Assembly (NCBI RefSeq): GCF_030730875.1
Contig: NZ_JAVAMA010000006.1
Span: 232,845-296,844 of the forward strand
Reading direction: 5' to 3'
Length of the DNA stretch: 64,000 bases
From: Sphingomonas sp. DG1-23
GTDB lineage: Bacteria; Pseudomonadota; Alphaproteobacteria; Sphingomonadales; Sphingomonadaceae
Below, in pieces: positions 41,593 to 53,035 of the stretch. The notes beneath the pieces were generated by a model. It made no database searches. It had not been told where the DNA came from and saw only the letters and a program-made list of their open reading frames with translations. A program made the position numbers and the translations under genes. Positions within the stretch are counted from its first letter, which is position 1; the number at the start of each line of letters is the position of its first letter.

Positions 41593-43568
41593 AGTTCCGC
41601 TTTTTCCCCTCCCGGCAAGGGAGGGGCGTGCTTTGGGCGGCGCTCCTCGCGCTACCGACAGCGGCACTCGCCCAGCCGCTCGACGTCATCTCACCCGACG
41701 GCACCAATCAGATCACGCTCCAGCTGAGCACCACGGGCACGCCGATCTACACCGTCGCCCGCCGCGGCACCCCCGTGCTTTCCCCATCGCCGATCCTGCT
41801 CGATCTCGACACCGACACCCTCGGCTATGGTCTCACCATCATCGGCTCCGAAGCGGCCAATGGCGATGCGCGTTATCCGATCGTCGCGGGCAAGGCCGCC
41901 GAGGGGCGCGACCGCTACAATCAGCGCACCGTCCATCTGCAGGAAAAGAGCGGCAGAAAGCGCAGGCTCGATCTTGTGCTGCGCGCTTATGACGACGGAG
42001 TCGCGTTCCGCAGCGTGATCCCGGTCCAGCCCGCCACCGCTGCGGCGATCGTCCGCTACGAGCGCACCGGTTTCTATTTTCCGCAGGCGTATAAATGCTG
42101 GGGGTTCAACGTCGGCAAGTTCGGATCGAGCCATGAAGGCGAGTTCGATCCGGTCGATACCATGCGGACCCGCGACCATAATCTCTTCGACCTGCCCTTC
42201 GCCTGCGAGACAGGCGGCGCCGCCTTCGCGCTCGCTGAGGCCGATCTGATCGACTTTGCCGGCATGTACCTCACCGGGCGCGGCGACGGCGGGCTCGGGC
42301 TCCAGCTCAAGCTCTCGCCCTCGCTCGACGATTCCCGGATCGCGGTACATACTCGCATCGGCAGCCCGATCGTCACGCCGTGGCGTGTGGTGATGCTCGC
42401 CGACCAGCTCGGCAAGCTCAACGAGTCGACTCTGCTCACCAATCTCTCAAGCCCGAGCCGAATCGACGACACCAGCTGGATCAAGCCCGGCATCGCCAGC
42501 TGGGACTGGTGGAACGGCCCGGTGATCGCCGGCCTGCCGGGACAGCGCACCAGCACCGCCGTCGCCAAGGCATTCATCGACTTTTCCGCCGCCAACGGTC
42601 TGCCCTACGCGATGATCGACGAGGGCTGGTATGCCGGCGCCGGCGGGGGCGGGGTGCGCCGGCCCGGCGTCGACGTCACGCGTTGGTCCGATGCGATCAA
42701 TCTACAGGAAGTCGTCGATTACGCGAAGGCGAAGAAGGTCCGGCTGTGGCTATGGACCCATTGGCAGGCACTCGACGAGCAGATGGAAGACGCGCTTTCG
42801 CTGTACGAAAAGCTCGGCATCGCCGGCATCAAGGTCGATTTCATGGACCGCGACGATCAATGGATGGTCAATTGGTACGCCAAATTCCTCGGCGCGGCGG
42901 CGCGACACCATCTGATGGTCGATCTGCACGGCGCCTATCCGCCACGCGGGACGACCCGGACCTGGCCCAATTTCGTGACGCAGGAAGGGGTGATGGGCGC
43001 CGAATACAATAAATGGAGCCGACGGGTCACCGCGCGCCAGAACGTGATGCTCGGCTTCACGCGCGGATTGCTCGGGCCGATGGACTATACCCCCGGCGGT
43101 TTCCGCAACGTCACCCCTGCCGAGTTCCGGATCCGCAACGACCTGCCTTTCGTCCAGACGACGCGCGCGCATGGCCTGTCGATGTACGTCATTTTCCTCA
43201 GCCCGCTGGGCAGCGTTGCCGACAGCCCCGATACCTATGCCGAGAGCCCGGCAGGGTTCGACTTCATCAAGCAGGTTCCTGCGGCGTGGGACGAGACGCG
43301 CTATCTCGCGGGCGAGACCGGCGACTATATCGTCCTTGCCCGCCGCAAGGGCGGCCATTGGTATCTCGGCGCGATGAATGGCGAGACCGCGCGAACGGTG
43401 CGGGTGCCCCTCGGCTTCCTGTCGAGAAAGGCAGTCGCGCGGATCTGGGCCGATGGCGACAAGGCCGATGCCGTGGTGCTCACGACGCGGAAAGTCGCGA
43501 GCGCCGATACGATCGAGCTGCGGCTCGCGGCGAGCGGCGGGGCTGTGGCAATATTCTCAGACAAATAG
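41589..43568 (+). CDS. Glycoside hydrolase family 97 (alpha-glucosidase/alpha-galactosidase)
   Basis: The 659-residue enzyme has a signal peptide cleaved after AALAQ (residue about 29). A GH97 N-terminal beta-sandwich begins PLDVISPDGTNQITLQLS. The barrel contains ASWDWWNGPVIAGLPGQ, the YAMIDEGWYAG strand, GIKVDFMDRDDQWMV with Asp417, and NFVTQEGVMGAEYNKW with Glu466 and Glu472. From memory, an aspartate in KVDFM acts as nucleophile in the retaining alpha-galactosidase branch, so that activity is my first guess. Residues 6-13 of the signal peptide are encoded by a perfect CTCCC/GGGAG hairpin repeat. Translation is coupled to the SGNH gene. Confidence 0.92.
   Translation: MKFRFFPSRQGRGVLWAALLALPTAALAQPLDVISPDGTNQITLQLSTTGTPIYTVARRGTPVLSPSPILLDLDTDTLGYGLTIIGSEAANGDARYPIVAGKAAEGRDRYNQRTVHLQEKSGRKRRLDLVLRAYDDGVAFRSVIPVQPATAAAIVRYERTGFYFPQAYKCWGFNVGKFGSSHEGEFDPVDTMRTRDHNLFDLPFACETGGAAFALAEADLIDFAGMYLTGRGDGGLGLQLKLSPSLDDSRIAVHTRIGSPIVTPWRVVMLADQLGKLNESTLLTNLSSPSRIDDTSWIKPGIASWDWWNGPVIAGLPGQRTSTAVAKAFIDFSAANGLPYAMIDEGWYAGAGGGGVRRPGVDVTRWSDAINLQEVVDYAKAKKVRLWLWTHWQALDEQMEDALSLYEKLGIAGIKVDFMDRDDQWMVNWYAKFLGAAARHHLMVDLHGAYPPRGTTRTWPNFVTQEGVMGAEYNKWSRRVTARQNVMLGFTRGLLGPMDYTPGGFRNVTPAEFRIRNDLPFVQTTRAHGLSMYVIFLSPLGSVADSPDTYAESPAGFDFIKQVPAAWDETRYLAGETGDYIVLARRKGGHWYLGAMNGETARTVRVPLGFLSRKAVARIWADGDKADAVVLTTRKVASADTIELRLAASGGAVAIFSDK
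41606..41626. repeat. Hairpin repeat inside the GH97 signal-peptide codons
   Basis: CCCCTCCC (41606-41613) and GGGAGGGG (41619-41626) form a perfect 8-bp stem with a 5-nt loop. The same core occurs outside genes at 60227. Here it lies in frame within codons 6-13 of the GH97 gene. Confidence 0.7.
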
Positions 43569-43651
43569 GGTTCACGGCGCGATCGTTTTGGGTAAGCTGG
43601 GCAAGACCGGAATCGTGCTCCTGCGAGAAGCATGGCGAGGGGAGAGGTGCG

Positions 43652-44095
43652 ATGCGAATTACAAAGCGAGATGCTGCGGTTGCGGGAATCGCCATGCTGG
43701 TTGGCTGGGCAGTCGCAGCCGGTGCTCAAGCGACATCGGCGAAGCTCGGCCCCACGGTGTTCGACTGGGCGAAGATGGAAGTGAAGGCCACCGATGTCGG
43801 TGCGCTTCGCAGCCTCGTCCGCCAGCCTACCGCGACGCTCGACGAACTCGAGATGCACGTTACCACGCTCAATCCCGGGCTCGCCTCGCATCCGCCGCAC
43901 ACCCATCCCAACGAAGAGCTGGTGATCGTCCGCGAAGGCACGGTCGAGGTGCTGAACGGTGGCATCTGGAAGCGGCTCGGCCCCGGTTCGGTGATCTTCA
44001 ACGCGTCCAATTCGCCGCACGCGCTGCGCAATGTCGGCGAAACACCCGCGACCTATCACGTGATCAACTGGAAAACGCCGGCCACGGCGAACTGA
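43652..44095 (+). CDS. Secreted single-domain cupin protein
   Basis: The 147-residue protein has an N-terminal membrane or signal segment (AAVAGIAMLVGWAVAAGAQA). A cupin domain with metal-ligand motifs follows: HPPHTHPNEELVIVREGTVE and SPHALRNVGETPATYHVINW. Small cupins of this kind bind sugars or act as isomerases; the function here is unknown. GAGGGGAGAGG precedes the ATG. It lies 83 bp after GH97, and the gap contains a half copy of repeat A (GTGCTCCTGCGAGAAG near 43615). It is followed after 9 bp by the first of three oxidoreductases. Confidence 0.85.
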   Translation: MRITKRDAAVAGIAMLVGWAVAAGAQATSAKLGPTVFDWAKMEVKATDVGALRSLVRQPTATLDELEMHVTTLNPGLASHPPHTHPNEELVIVREGTVEVLNGGIWKRLGPGSVIFNASNSPHALRNVGETPATYHVINWKTPATAN

Positions 44096-44104
44096 GGAGA
44101 AGAC

Positions 44105-45265
44105 ATGCACCGCCGCACGATGCTCACCGGCGCCGGATTGGCCGGAATTACCGCCGCGCTGCCCGCCGAGCTGCTCGCCGCCCAGTCGCAGACGCAGGGC
44201 AACGCGGTCTCCGCCGATGCCGCGCCCGCCGCGCCCGAGCCGACGGCGAAGCATCGCATCAAGTTCGGGGTGATCGGCCTCGATCACGCACATATTTACG
44301 GCATGACCGACGCGATGATCCGCGGCGGCGGCACCCCGGTCGCCTTCTTCGCGACCGACCCGAAGCAGATCGAGATGTTCGCCAGGCGCTACGGCAACGG
44401 CGTCAAGCTGGCGAAGAGCGAGGACGAGATCCTCGGCGACAGGGCGATCCAGCTGATCATCGGCGCGCCGATCCCCGATCTGCGCGCGCCGCTCGGCATC
44501 CGCGCGATGCGCGCCGGCAAGGACTATCTCGGCGACAAGCCCGCGATCACCAGCCTCGAGCAACTCGCGGACGTCCGCCGCGCGGTGAGGGAGACGGGGC
44601 GCAAGTTCGCGATCATGTATTCCGAGCGGCTCGAGGTGCGCTCGGCAGTCCATGCCGGCGAGCTGGTTGCGCAGGGGGCGATCGGCAAGGTGATCCAGAC
44701 CGTCAATCTCGCACCGCACCGGGTCAGCGCGCCGAGCCGGCCCGACTGGTTCTGGGACAAGGCGCGGTATGGCGGCATCCTCACCGATATCGGGAGTCAC
44801 CAGGCCGATCAGTTCCTGTTCTATACCGGCTCTACCTCGGCGCAGGTCGTCGCCTCGCAGACCGGCAATTTCCATTGGCCCGACAAGCCGAAGTTCGAGG
44901 ATTTCGGCGACATGATCGCCACCGGCAACGGGGGAACGGGCTATATCCGCGTCGACTGGTTCACGCCCGACGGACTGCCGACCTGGGGCGACGGCCGGCT
45001 GTTCCTCGTCGGCACCGAAGGCTCGATCGAACTTCGCAAATATGTCGACGTCGCCGGCCGGCCGGGCGGCAACCACCTCTTCCTCACCGACAAGAAAGGC
45101 GTGCGCTATATCGACTGCTCGAAGGTGCCTTTGCCCTTCGGCCCGCAATTCGTCACCGACGTGGTCGAGCGGAGTTCGATCGCCCAGGATCAGGATCAGG
45201 CGCTGCTCGCCGCCGAACTTGTGCTGACCGCGCAGAAGAACGCCACGCGGCCCAAGCTGGCCTGA
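44105..45265 (+). CDS. Gfo/Idh/MocA-family oxidoreductase with export signal (1 of 3)
   Basis: The 386-residue protein has a Tat-like or Sec leader (HRRTMLTGAGLAGITAALPA). The nucleotide-binding domain starts IKFGVIGLDHAHIYGMTD, where the usual GxGxxG is replaced by GLDHAH. The lysine of the canonical EKP motif is in DYLGDKPAIT. The C-terminal domain contains GGILTDIGSHQADQFLFYTG, with the conserved histidine. The GLDHAH variant is a subgroup feature I have seen in sugar-related members. It is probably periplasmic. Spacing of 9 bp to the cupin and 13 bp to the next gene indicates one operon. Confidence 0.88.
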   Translation: MHRRTMLTGAGLAGITAALPAELLAAQSQTQGNAVSADAAPAAPEPTAKHRIKFGVIGLDHAHIYGMTDAMIRGGGTPVAFFATDPKQIEMFARRYGNGVKLAKSEDEILGDRAIQLIIGAPIPDLRAPLGIRAMRAGKDYLGDKPAITSLEQLADVRRAVRETGRKFAIMYSERLEVRSAVHAGELVAQGAIGKVIQTVNLAPHRVSAPSRPDWFWDKARYGGILTDIGSHQADQFLFYTGSTSAQVVASQTGNFHWPDKPKFEDFGDMIATGNGGTGYIRVDWFTPDGLPTWGDGRLFLVGTEGSIELRKYVDVAGRPGGNHLFLTDKKGVRYIDCSKVPLPFGPQFVTDVVERSSIAQDQDQALLAAELVLTAQKNATRPKLA

Positions 45266-45278
45266 AGGGAGACCGAGC

Positions 45279-46631
45279 ATGCATTTGTCCAGACGCGGCA
45301 TCCTCAAAACCAGCGCGGCGCTCGCCGCTCCGACGATCGTCCCCGCCAGCGTGTTCGGCCAGAACGCCCCGTCGAACCGCGTCGTGATCGGCGCGATCGG
45401 CGTGGGGCGCATCTCGCGCGGCCACGACATGAAGGAGATCCACAAGCACAAGGACGCCCAGATCGTCGCGGTGTGCGACGTCGACACCGTCCGTCTCGGC
45501 GCAGGCAAGGAATTGGTCGATGCCCGATACACCGCCAGCACCGGCAAGCCCTATTCGGGCACGCGGATGTACCATGAGTATCAGGAGCTGCTGGCCAACA
45601 AGGACATCGACGCCGTCCTGATCTCGACCCCCGATCATCAGCACGCGCCCCAGGCGGTCCACGCGGTGCGCGCGGGCAAGCACGTCTATCTCCAGAAGCC
45701 AGCCGCACTGACCATTTCCGAAGGCCGGAGGATGGCCGATGCCGTGAAAGCGAGCGGGCGCATCGTCCAGATCGGCTCGCAGCAGCGCGCGCAGGAGCCG
45801 TGGCCGCAATTCCATCGCGCCTGCGAGCTGGTGCGCAATGGCCGCATCGGCAAGCTCCGCCATGTCGAGGTCGGGCTGCCGGGCGATCCCTCCGGCCCCG
45901 AGGCGCCGCCGATGCCGGTGCCGAGCAACCTCAATTACGACGCATGGCTCGGCACCACGCCCGAAGTGCCCTACACCGAGATCGGGGTGCACCCGCAGAA
46001 CTCGTTCGAGGACCGTCCCGGCTGGCTGCGCATCGAGCAATATGGCGCGGGGATGATCACCGGCTGGGGCTCGCACCATATCGACACCGCCCATTGGGGC
46101 ATGGACATGGAGCATTCGGGCCCGGTCGAGATCTGGGGCAAGGCCGAATTCCCGAAGAGCGGCCTGTGGAACGTCCATGGCGCCTTCGAGACTCATGCGC
46201 TCTATGCCAATGGCGTGACGATGAAGGTGTCGGGGGCGCTTCCGAATGGCGTGAAGTTCATCGGCGACAAAGGCTGGATCTTCGTCACGCGCAGCGGCGC
46301 GGTCACTGCCAGTGATCCCGGCGGTCCGCAGATCGACCCGCTCCAGGCGAGCGACCCCAAGATCCTGACCAGCGTGATCGGTCCGAACGAAGTCCATCTG
46401 CTCAAGGTCCCCGAGCAGCATCGCAACTGGCTCGATGCGATCCTCACCGGAGTACCGGTCAGTGCGCCGGCGGAAGTCGGCCACCGCGCATGCTCGACTT
46501 GCCTGCTTCACTGGACCGCGATGAAGACCGGACGGCGGCTCAAATGGGATCCCAAGGCCGAACGCTTCCTCGGCGACGACGAGGCGAATGCGATGCTCAG
46601 CCGGCCGCAACGGGCGAAATACGCGATCTAG
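45279..46631 (+). CDS. Gfo/Idh/MocA-family oxidoreductase with Tat-like signal (2 of 3)
   Basis: The 450-residue protein has a twin-arginine-like leader (SRRGILKTSAALAAPTIVPA). The Rossmann motif is VVIGAIGVGRISRGHDM, with STPDHQHAPQAV and VYLQKPAAL. The conserved C-terminal region is MITGWGSHHIDTAHWGMD. This is the layout of the large Bacteroidetes- and Planctomycetes-like Gfo proteins in glycan-use loci. The substrate is unknown, probably a sugar or an oxidised sugar in the periplasm. It lies 13 bp after the preceding oxidoreductase. Confidence 0.9.
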   Translation: MHLSRRGILKTSAALAAPTIVPASVFGQNAPSNRVVIGAIGVGRISRGHDMKEIHKHKDAQIVAVCDVDTVRLGAGKELVDARYTASTGKPYSGTRMYHEYQELLANKDIDAVLISTPDHQHAPQAVHAVRAGKHVYLQKPAALTISEGRRMADAVKASGRIVQIGSQQRAQEPWPQFHRACELVRNGRIGKLRHVEVGLPGDPSGPEAPPMPVPSNLNYDAWLGTTPEVPYTEIGVHPQNSFEDRPGWLRIEQYGAGMITGWGSHHIDTAHWGMDMEHSGPVEIWGKAEFPKSGLWNVHGAFETHALYANGVTMKVSGALPNGVKFIGDKGWIFVTRSGAVTASDPGGPQIDPLQASDPKILTSVIGPNEVHLLKVPEQHRNWLDAILTGVPVSAPAEVGHRACSTCLLHWTAMKTGRRLKWDPKAERFLGDDEANAMLSRPQRAKYAI

Positions 46632-46713
46632 CGTTCCGTCCGGGGGCGGCTTCGGTTTGGAAAGTCCGCTTGCAGCGCATAGAGCGGCGCCCGGACCGAC
46701 CAAGGAGTTTCGC

Positions 46714-47742
46714 ATGATCCGCACTGGACTGATCGGCTACGGCCTCGGCGGTATGGCATTCCACGCCCCGTTGATCGACGCGGTCCCCGAGCTCGAGCTC
46801 GCGGCGATCGTCACGTCGCGCGTCGGGCCGGTGCAGGAGCGTTATCCGCAGGCACAGGTGGTGTCCGACGTCGCGACGTTGCTCGCCGACCCGGGCATCG
46901 GGCTGGTAGTGGTCTCGACGCCGAACGACACGCATTTCCCGCTGGCCAGGGCGGCGCTGGAGGCAGGCAAGCACGTCGTGATCGACAAGCCGTTCGCCAA
47001 CGCCGTGGCCGAAGCCGAGTCGCTGATCGGCTTGGCCGAAGCGCGCGGTACGCTGCTCAGCGTGTTCCACAACCGCCGCTGGGATGGCGATTTTCTCACG
47101 CTGCGCAATCTGATTGATCAGGGAAAGCTCGGGGAGATAACGCTCTATGAGGCGCGCTGGGACCGCTTCCGGCCCGGATTGCGCGACAGCTGGCACGAGA
47201 CCGCAGGCCCCGGTGGTGGCAATCTGATCGATCTCGGCCCGCATCTGATCGACCAGGCGCTCACTTTGTTCGGCGATCCCGAGAAGGTGGCCGGGGACAT
47301 CATCGCCCAGCGCGAGGGCTCGCTGGTCGACGATTATTTCGAACTCACGCTGCATTATGGCGGGATGCGCGCGATCCTCTCCTCGGCGTCGATCGTCCCC
47401 GCGCCGCGGCCGCGCTTCGCCGTGCACGGCACGCAGGCGAGCTTCGTCAAGTACGGGATCGATCCGCAGGAAGCCCGGCTGCGCGCCGGCGGCCGTGCCG
47501 ACGATCCCGGCCACGGCGTCGAGGACCCGGCGCACTATGGCGTGCTGGTCTCGAGCGACGGGTCGAAACAGCCAGTCCCGTCCGAACGCGGCGACTATCG
47601 CCGCTTCTATGCGGGCGTTGCACAGGCGATCGAGACGCAGGCGCCGCCACCGGTGCCGCCGGTCGATGCGCTTGCCGGGCTCCGCATCATCGAGCTTGCC
47701 CGGCAGAGCGCGGCGGAGGGCCGAACCTTACCGTTCCGATAG
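46714..47742 (+). CDS. Gfo/Idh/MocA-family oxidoreductase, cytoplasmic (3 of 3)
   Basis: The 342-residue protein has no signal peptide, unlike its two upstream neighbours. The Rossmann motif is IRTGLIGYGLGGMAFHAPLI, followed by VSTPNDTHFPLA and the canonical HVVIDKPFANAV. The C-terminal domain contains HNRRWDGDFLTLRNLI and GGNLIDLGPHLIDQALTLFG with the conserved His. This is the YdgJ/YhhX-like branch. AGGAG lies 8 nt before the ATG. The 82-bp gap leaves open whether it is transcribed with the upstream genes. It may continue, in the cytoplasm, work begun by the exported enzymes. Confidence 0.9.
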   Translation: MIRTGLIGYGLGGMAFHAPLIDAVPELELAAIVTSRVGPVQERYPQAQVVSDVATLLADPGIGLVVVSTPNDTHFPLARAALEAGKHVVIDKPFANAVAEAESLIGLAEARGTLLSVFHNRRWDGDFLTLRNLIDQGKLGEITLYEARWDRFRPGLRDSWHETAGPGGGNLIDLGPHLIDQALTLFGDPEKVAGDIIAQREGSLVDDYFELTLHYGGMRAILSSASIVPAPRPRFAVHGTQASFVKYGIDPQEARLRAGGRADDPGHGVEDPAHYGVLVSSDGSKQPVPSERGDYRRFYAGVAQAIETQAPPPVPPVDALAGLRIIELARQSAAEGRTLPFR

Positions 47743-47834
47743 GATCGGGCTCGGGCATTTCCCTTAGGTGGGCGGGCGTTGCGATGGGTTTATACCAAGT
47801 CGTTTCCGCGTCGCGTTCGCAATAGGGATCTTGC

Positions 47835-49432
47835 ATGCTGAGCCTATTGGCCGGGTTGTCCAACGGCACCTATACGCCGCATGGGGCTTCCATGGCCTGG
47901 CGCGATGACCTGCTATGGTCGCATGTCGCCGCCGACGCGATTCTCGCGCTGGCCTATCTTTCCATCTCGCTGGGTCTCGCGGTGCTGATCCGGCGCCGCC
48001 GCGATTTCGCTTTTGGCTGGATGTTCCGGTGCTTCGCGCTGTTTCTGATGGCAGGTGGGCTCGTCCATCTGATGAGCATCGTGACTTTGTGGCACCCTTT
48101 CTATGGCTTGGAAGCGATAATTAAGGCGTTGACCGCCGCCGCATCGATCGCCACGGCGATTGCGCTCTGGCCTCTCGTCTCAAAGGTGATTTCGATGCCC
48201 TCGCGTGCGCAGCTCACGTCCGCAAATGCGGAACTGGAAGCTATGGTAAAGGAGCGCGACGCCGCACTCGACGAGCTTCGCGAGCAGATGGCGCACCGGC
48301 GCGATCTCGAGGCGGCCTTGCTCCAGTCGCAAAAGCTCGAGGCGATCGGACAATTGACCGGGGGTATCGCGCACGATTTCAACAATCTGTTGCAGGCGGT
48401 CGCCGGCAATCTCGAACTGATCGCGCGCAAGCCCGACGACATAGACCGGGTGGTCGGCTGGAGCGCGAGCGCACTCAATGCCGTGGAGCGCGGACGGCTG
48501 CTTACCGGCCAGCTCCTTGCCTTTTCGAGCAAGCAGCACGTGGATCTGCATTCGGTGCGGCTCGTCGAACTGATCGGGGGAGTGAAGGATCTGATCGAGC
48601 GCGCCGTGGCGCCACTCGGCCAGGTGCGGGTCGAGCGGATCGATCCCGGCCTCAACGTGGAGGTGGACGCGCTCCAGCTCGAGCTGGCGCTGCTGAACCT
48701 CGCGTTCAACGCGCGGGATGCGATGCCCGAAGGCGGCATTTTGACGATCTCCGCCGAGCAGCGCAGCGGCGAAGTGTCGCCCGAGCTGGCAGCGGGCGAT
48801 TATGTCGCGCTCACTTTGTCGGACACCGGCGGCGGCATGTCGCCGGAAGTGCGCGCGCGCGCGGCGGAGCCGTTCTTCACCACCAAGGCGCCGGGGAAGG
48901 GCACCGGCATGGGACTGTCGATGGCCCTTGGCGTGGCGCGTCGATCGGGCGGATCGCTGGCGATCGAAAGCGAAGAGGGGCGGGGAACCGCGATCACGCT
49001 GTTCTTGCGCATCGCCGCCGGTCAGCCGCGACGAATCGTCGGGGACGATGCCCGATCCGATGCGCGGATCGACCTTTCCGGCTGCACCATCGCGCTCGTC
49101 GACGACGATGCGCAGGTCCGCGGCTCGCTGGCGGACACGCTGACCTCGGCGGGCGCGACCGTGCGCGAGGCGGCCGACGGCACCGCCGGGGTCGAACTTG
49201 TAAATAGCACCCGGCCCGATCTGCTGGTGGTCGATTTCGCGATGCCGGGGATGACCGGCGCCGACGTCGTCGTGCAGGTGCGCGAGGCGCATCCCAACCT
49301 GCCGGTCGTGCTCGTCACCGGCTTTGCCGACACCGCGAAACTCAATGCCGTTTCCGACGCGAGCGTCGCGGTGCTGTGGAAGCCCTTCGAAGCGCAGGAA
49401 TTGCTGCGCAAGGTGGCCGGGCTGCTCCGTCG

Positions 49433-49436
<4 letters not shown>
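47835..49436 (+). CDS. Hybrid histidine kinase with an ethylene-receptor-like membrane domain
   Basis: The 533-residue protein has three N-terminal membrane helices (residues about 28-118), a short coiled coil and a kinase core with His180 in [13 protein letters not shown]. The ATPase domain has [15 protein letters not shown] and [14 protein letters not shown], and a C-terminal receiver has Asp467 in [13 protein letters not shown] and the lysine in LWKPFEAQ. The membrane part matches the plant ETR1 binding domain in spacing: Asp34, Tyr41, Ile44 and His78 line up with Asp25, Tyr32, Ile35 and His69. Pro36 is Ser45 here and the copper-ligand Cys65 is Gly74. The signal is unknown. It stands alone, and its stop shares CTAG with nadE. 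Confidence 0.9.
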
Positions 49437-51480
<2,044 letters not shown>

Positions 51481-51481
<1 letters not shown>

Positions 51482-51984
51482 CACAGCGCCTCCGATAACA
51501 TTTCGAGCGCGACGCGCAGGCAGTGGATCCGGACCGGCCCACGGCCGATATCGCCGAAATGCTCCTCGCGGTGCACGGTAGGACGGCCGTCGCGCGCGCT
51601 GGCGAAATGGACCAGCCCGGCCTCGTCGCCGGGCGCGCCCGCTCCGGCGAACCCGGTCACCGCCAGCGCGACCTGGGCCTTGCTGAAGCGTAGCGCGCCC
51701 TCCGCCATCCGGCGCGCGACGGCTTCGCTGACCGCGCCTTCGGCTTCGATCAGTTCGAGAGGCACGCCGAGCATCTCGGCCTTGGCTTCCTTGGTATAGA
51801 CGACGAAGCCGCGCTCAAAGGCGTGGCTGGCGCCTTCGACGTCGGTGAGCAGCGAAGCGAGCAGCCCGCCGGTGCAGCTTTCGGCAGTGGCGATCGCCAG
51901 GTTTCTGTCGCAGGCGCGTTCGAGCAACTTGCGCGCGGCGGCGTCGACCTCGTCGGGGAGGACCGGCGAAAGCGTTTCGGTCAT
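51481..51984 (-). CDS. pncC: CinA-family nicotinamide-nucleotide amidase
   Basis: The 167-residue protein is a stand-alone CinA C-terminal domain, which deamidates NMN to nicotinate mononucleotide. The motifs [20 protein letters not shown] and [19 protein letters not shown] are characteristic. It should recycle NMN released by DNA ligase into NAD synthesis. Its coupling to nadE, which performs the last step of the same route, makes functional sense. Confidence 0.92.
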
Positions 51985-52074
51985 GCAATGGTCCTAGTCC
52001 GGGGCATGGGGAAATGCCAACCCGGCGCGGCGCGGAAGGTTGCTTCCGGGGGACCTGCACCGCCGAACGCGGTG

Positions 52075-52788
52075 TTACACCTTGGCGGAATAGATCATCC
52101 GGCCGGGACCGAGGCGTTCGAAAACCTTGGCGAGTTCGTTCTCGCCGACGGCGAAACAGCCTTGGCTGCGGCCCAGCTTGCCGTGCTTCGCGACCATGTC
52201 GCTGTTCGAATACCAGGCCGAATGGACCACGATCGCGCGATCGAAAGCGTTGTTGTTGGTCGGATCGAGCCCGAGCAGACGCTGCGAATCGCCGTGCTTG
52301 CCGATATAATAATCGGCGGTGAGGAACGCGCCCTCGCTGGTCGCTTCCGAATTGATCGCGTTCGAGAAGCTGTGAAGCAGCCCGGTATGCTCGGGATCCG
52401 AGCCGATGCCGTGCGCGACGAGATAGCTCTGCACTTCGCCGCTGCCCAGATTCACGATGTGGAAGCGCGGGCGATACGACGGCGTCGCGAAGTCGGCGAT
52501 GGCGATGCGATCGTGCGAAGGCACGCGGATCGAATGCCGGTCGAGCGCGGCGACCGCGCGCTTGAATAATTCGGGACGGATGTTGCCGGGAGCCGTACGC
52601 GTCGCCTTCGCCACGCGCGGCGCGGCCGGGATCGGCACGGGCGCGGGCACCGGAACGATCGGTGCGGGCGCGCTCGCCAGCTTCAAGGTCCGCGTCGCGC
52701 AGGCGGAAACCGCCGCGCCGCTGGCCATCACAAACGCCGATCTGATCAGCGTGCGGCGCGTCTGCACCGAATCGAGAGTGTCCGTCAC
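52075..52788 (-). CDS. L,D-transpeptidase-like lipoprotein (YkuD superfamily, short form)
   Basis: The 237-residue protein has a leader ending ASGAAVSAC, a plausible lipobox that also contains a twin-arginine-like RRTLIRSAF. A Pro/Ala linker follows. The catalytic-type domain has RFHIVNLGSGEVQSYLVAHG and VVHSAWYSNSDMVAKHGKLG, then GRSQGCFAVGE, where the cysteine is the expected nucleophile. The SQGC in place of SHGC marks the divergent murein L,D-transpeptidase catalytic-domain family. The start is a GTG without a strong ribosome-binding site. It diverges from the other YkuD gene at 53036. Confidence 0.85.
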   Translation of the reverse strand: MTDTLDSVQTRRTLIRSAFVMASGAAVSACATRTLKLASAPAPIVPVPAPVPIPAAPRVAKATRTAPGNIRPELFKRAVAALDRHSIRVPSHDRIAIADFATPSYRPRFHIVNLGSGEVQSYLVAHGIGSDPEHTGLLHSFSNAINSEATSEGAFLTADYYIGKHGDSQRLLGLDPTNNNAFDRAIVVHSAWYSNSDMVAKHGKLGRSQGCFAVGENELAKVFERLGPGRMIYSAKV

Positions 52789-53035
52789 TGGTTACCCGCT
52801 ACCCGCTATTATGCTCGATCTTCATACCAAGCTTAGCTTTCATATGGGGTGAACGTCCGGGCGATTCCTCGCAACTCACCGCAATCGCGACCCATTTCAC
52901 CGAGTTGCGCCGTCAATCGGGAACAAAATCTTTCCGGACGCGCGCTGCGACGGACCGATTCGCCGTCGTCACCAAAATGGGTTAACAAAGTTTAACAATA
53001 AGCGGGCTGGGCTCCCGCGGTATGAGGAAATTGCG

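Noticed and set aside
43013..45387. Frames antisense to or offset from the GH97, cupin and Gfo genes
   Set aside because: They overlap complete conserved proteins and show only Arg/Ala/Gly-rich translations.
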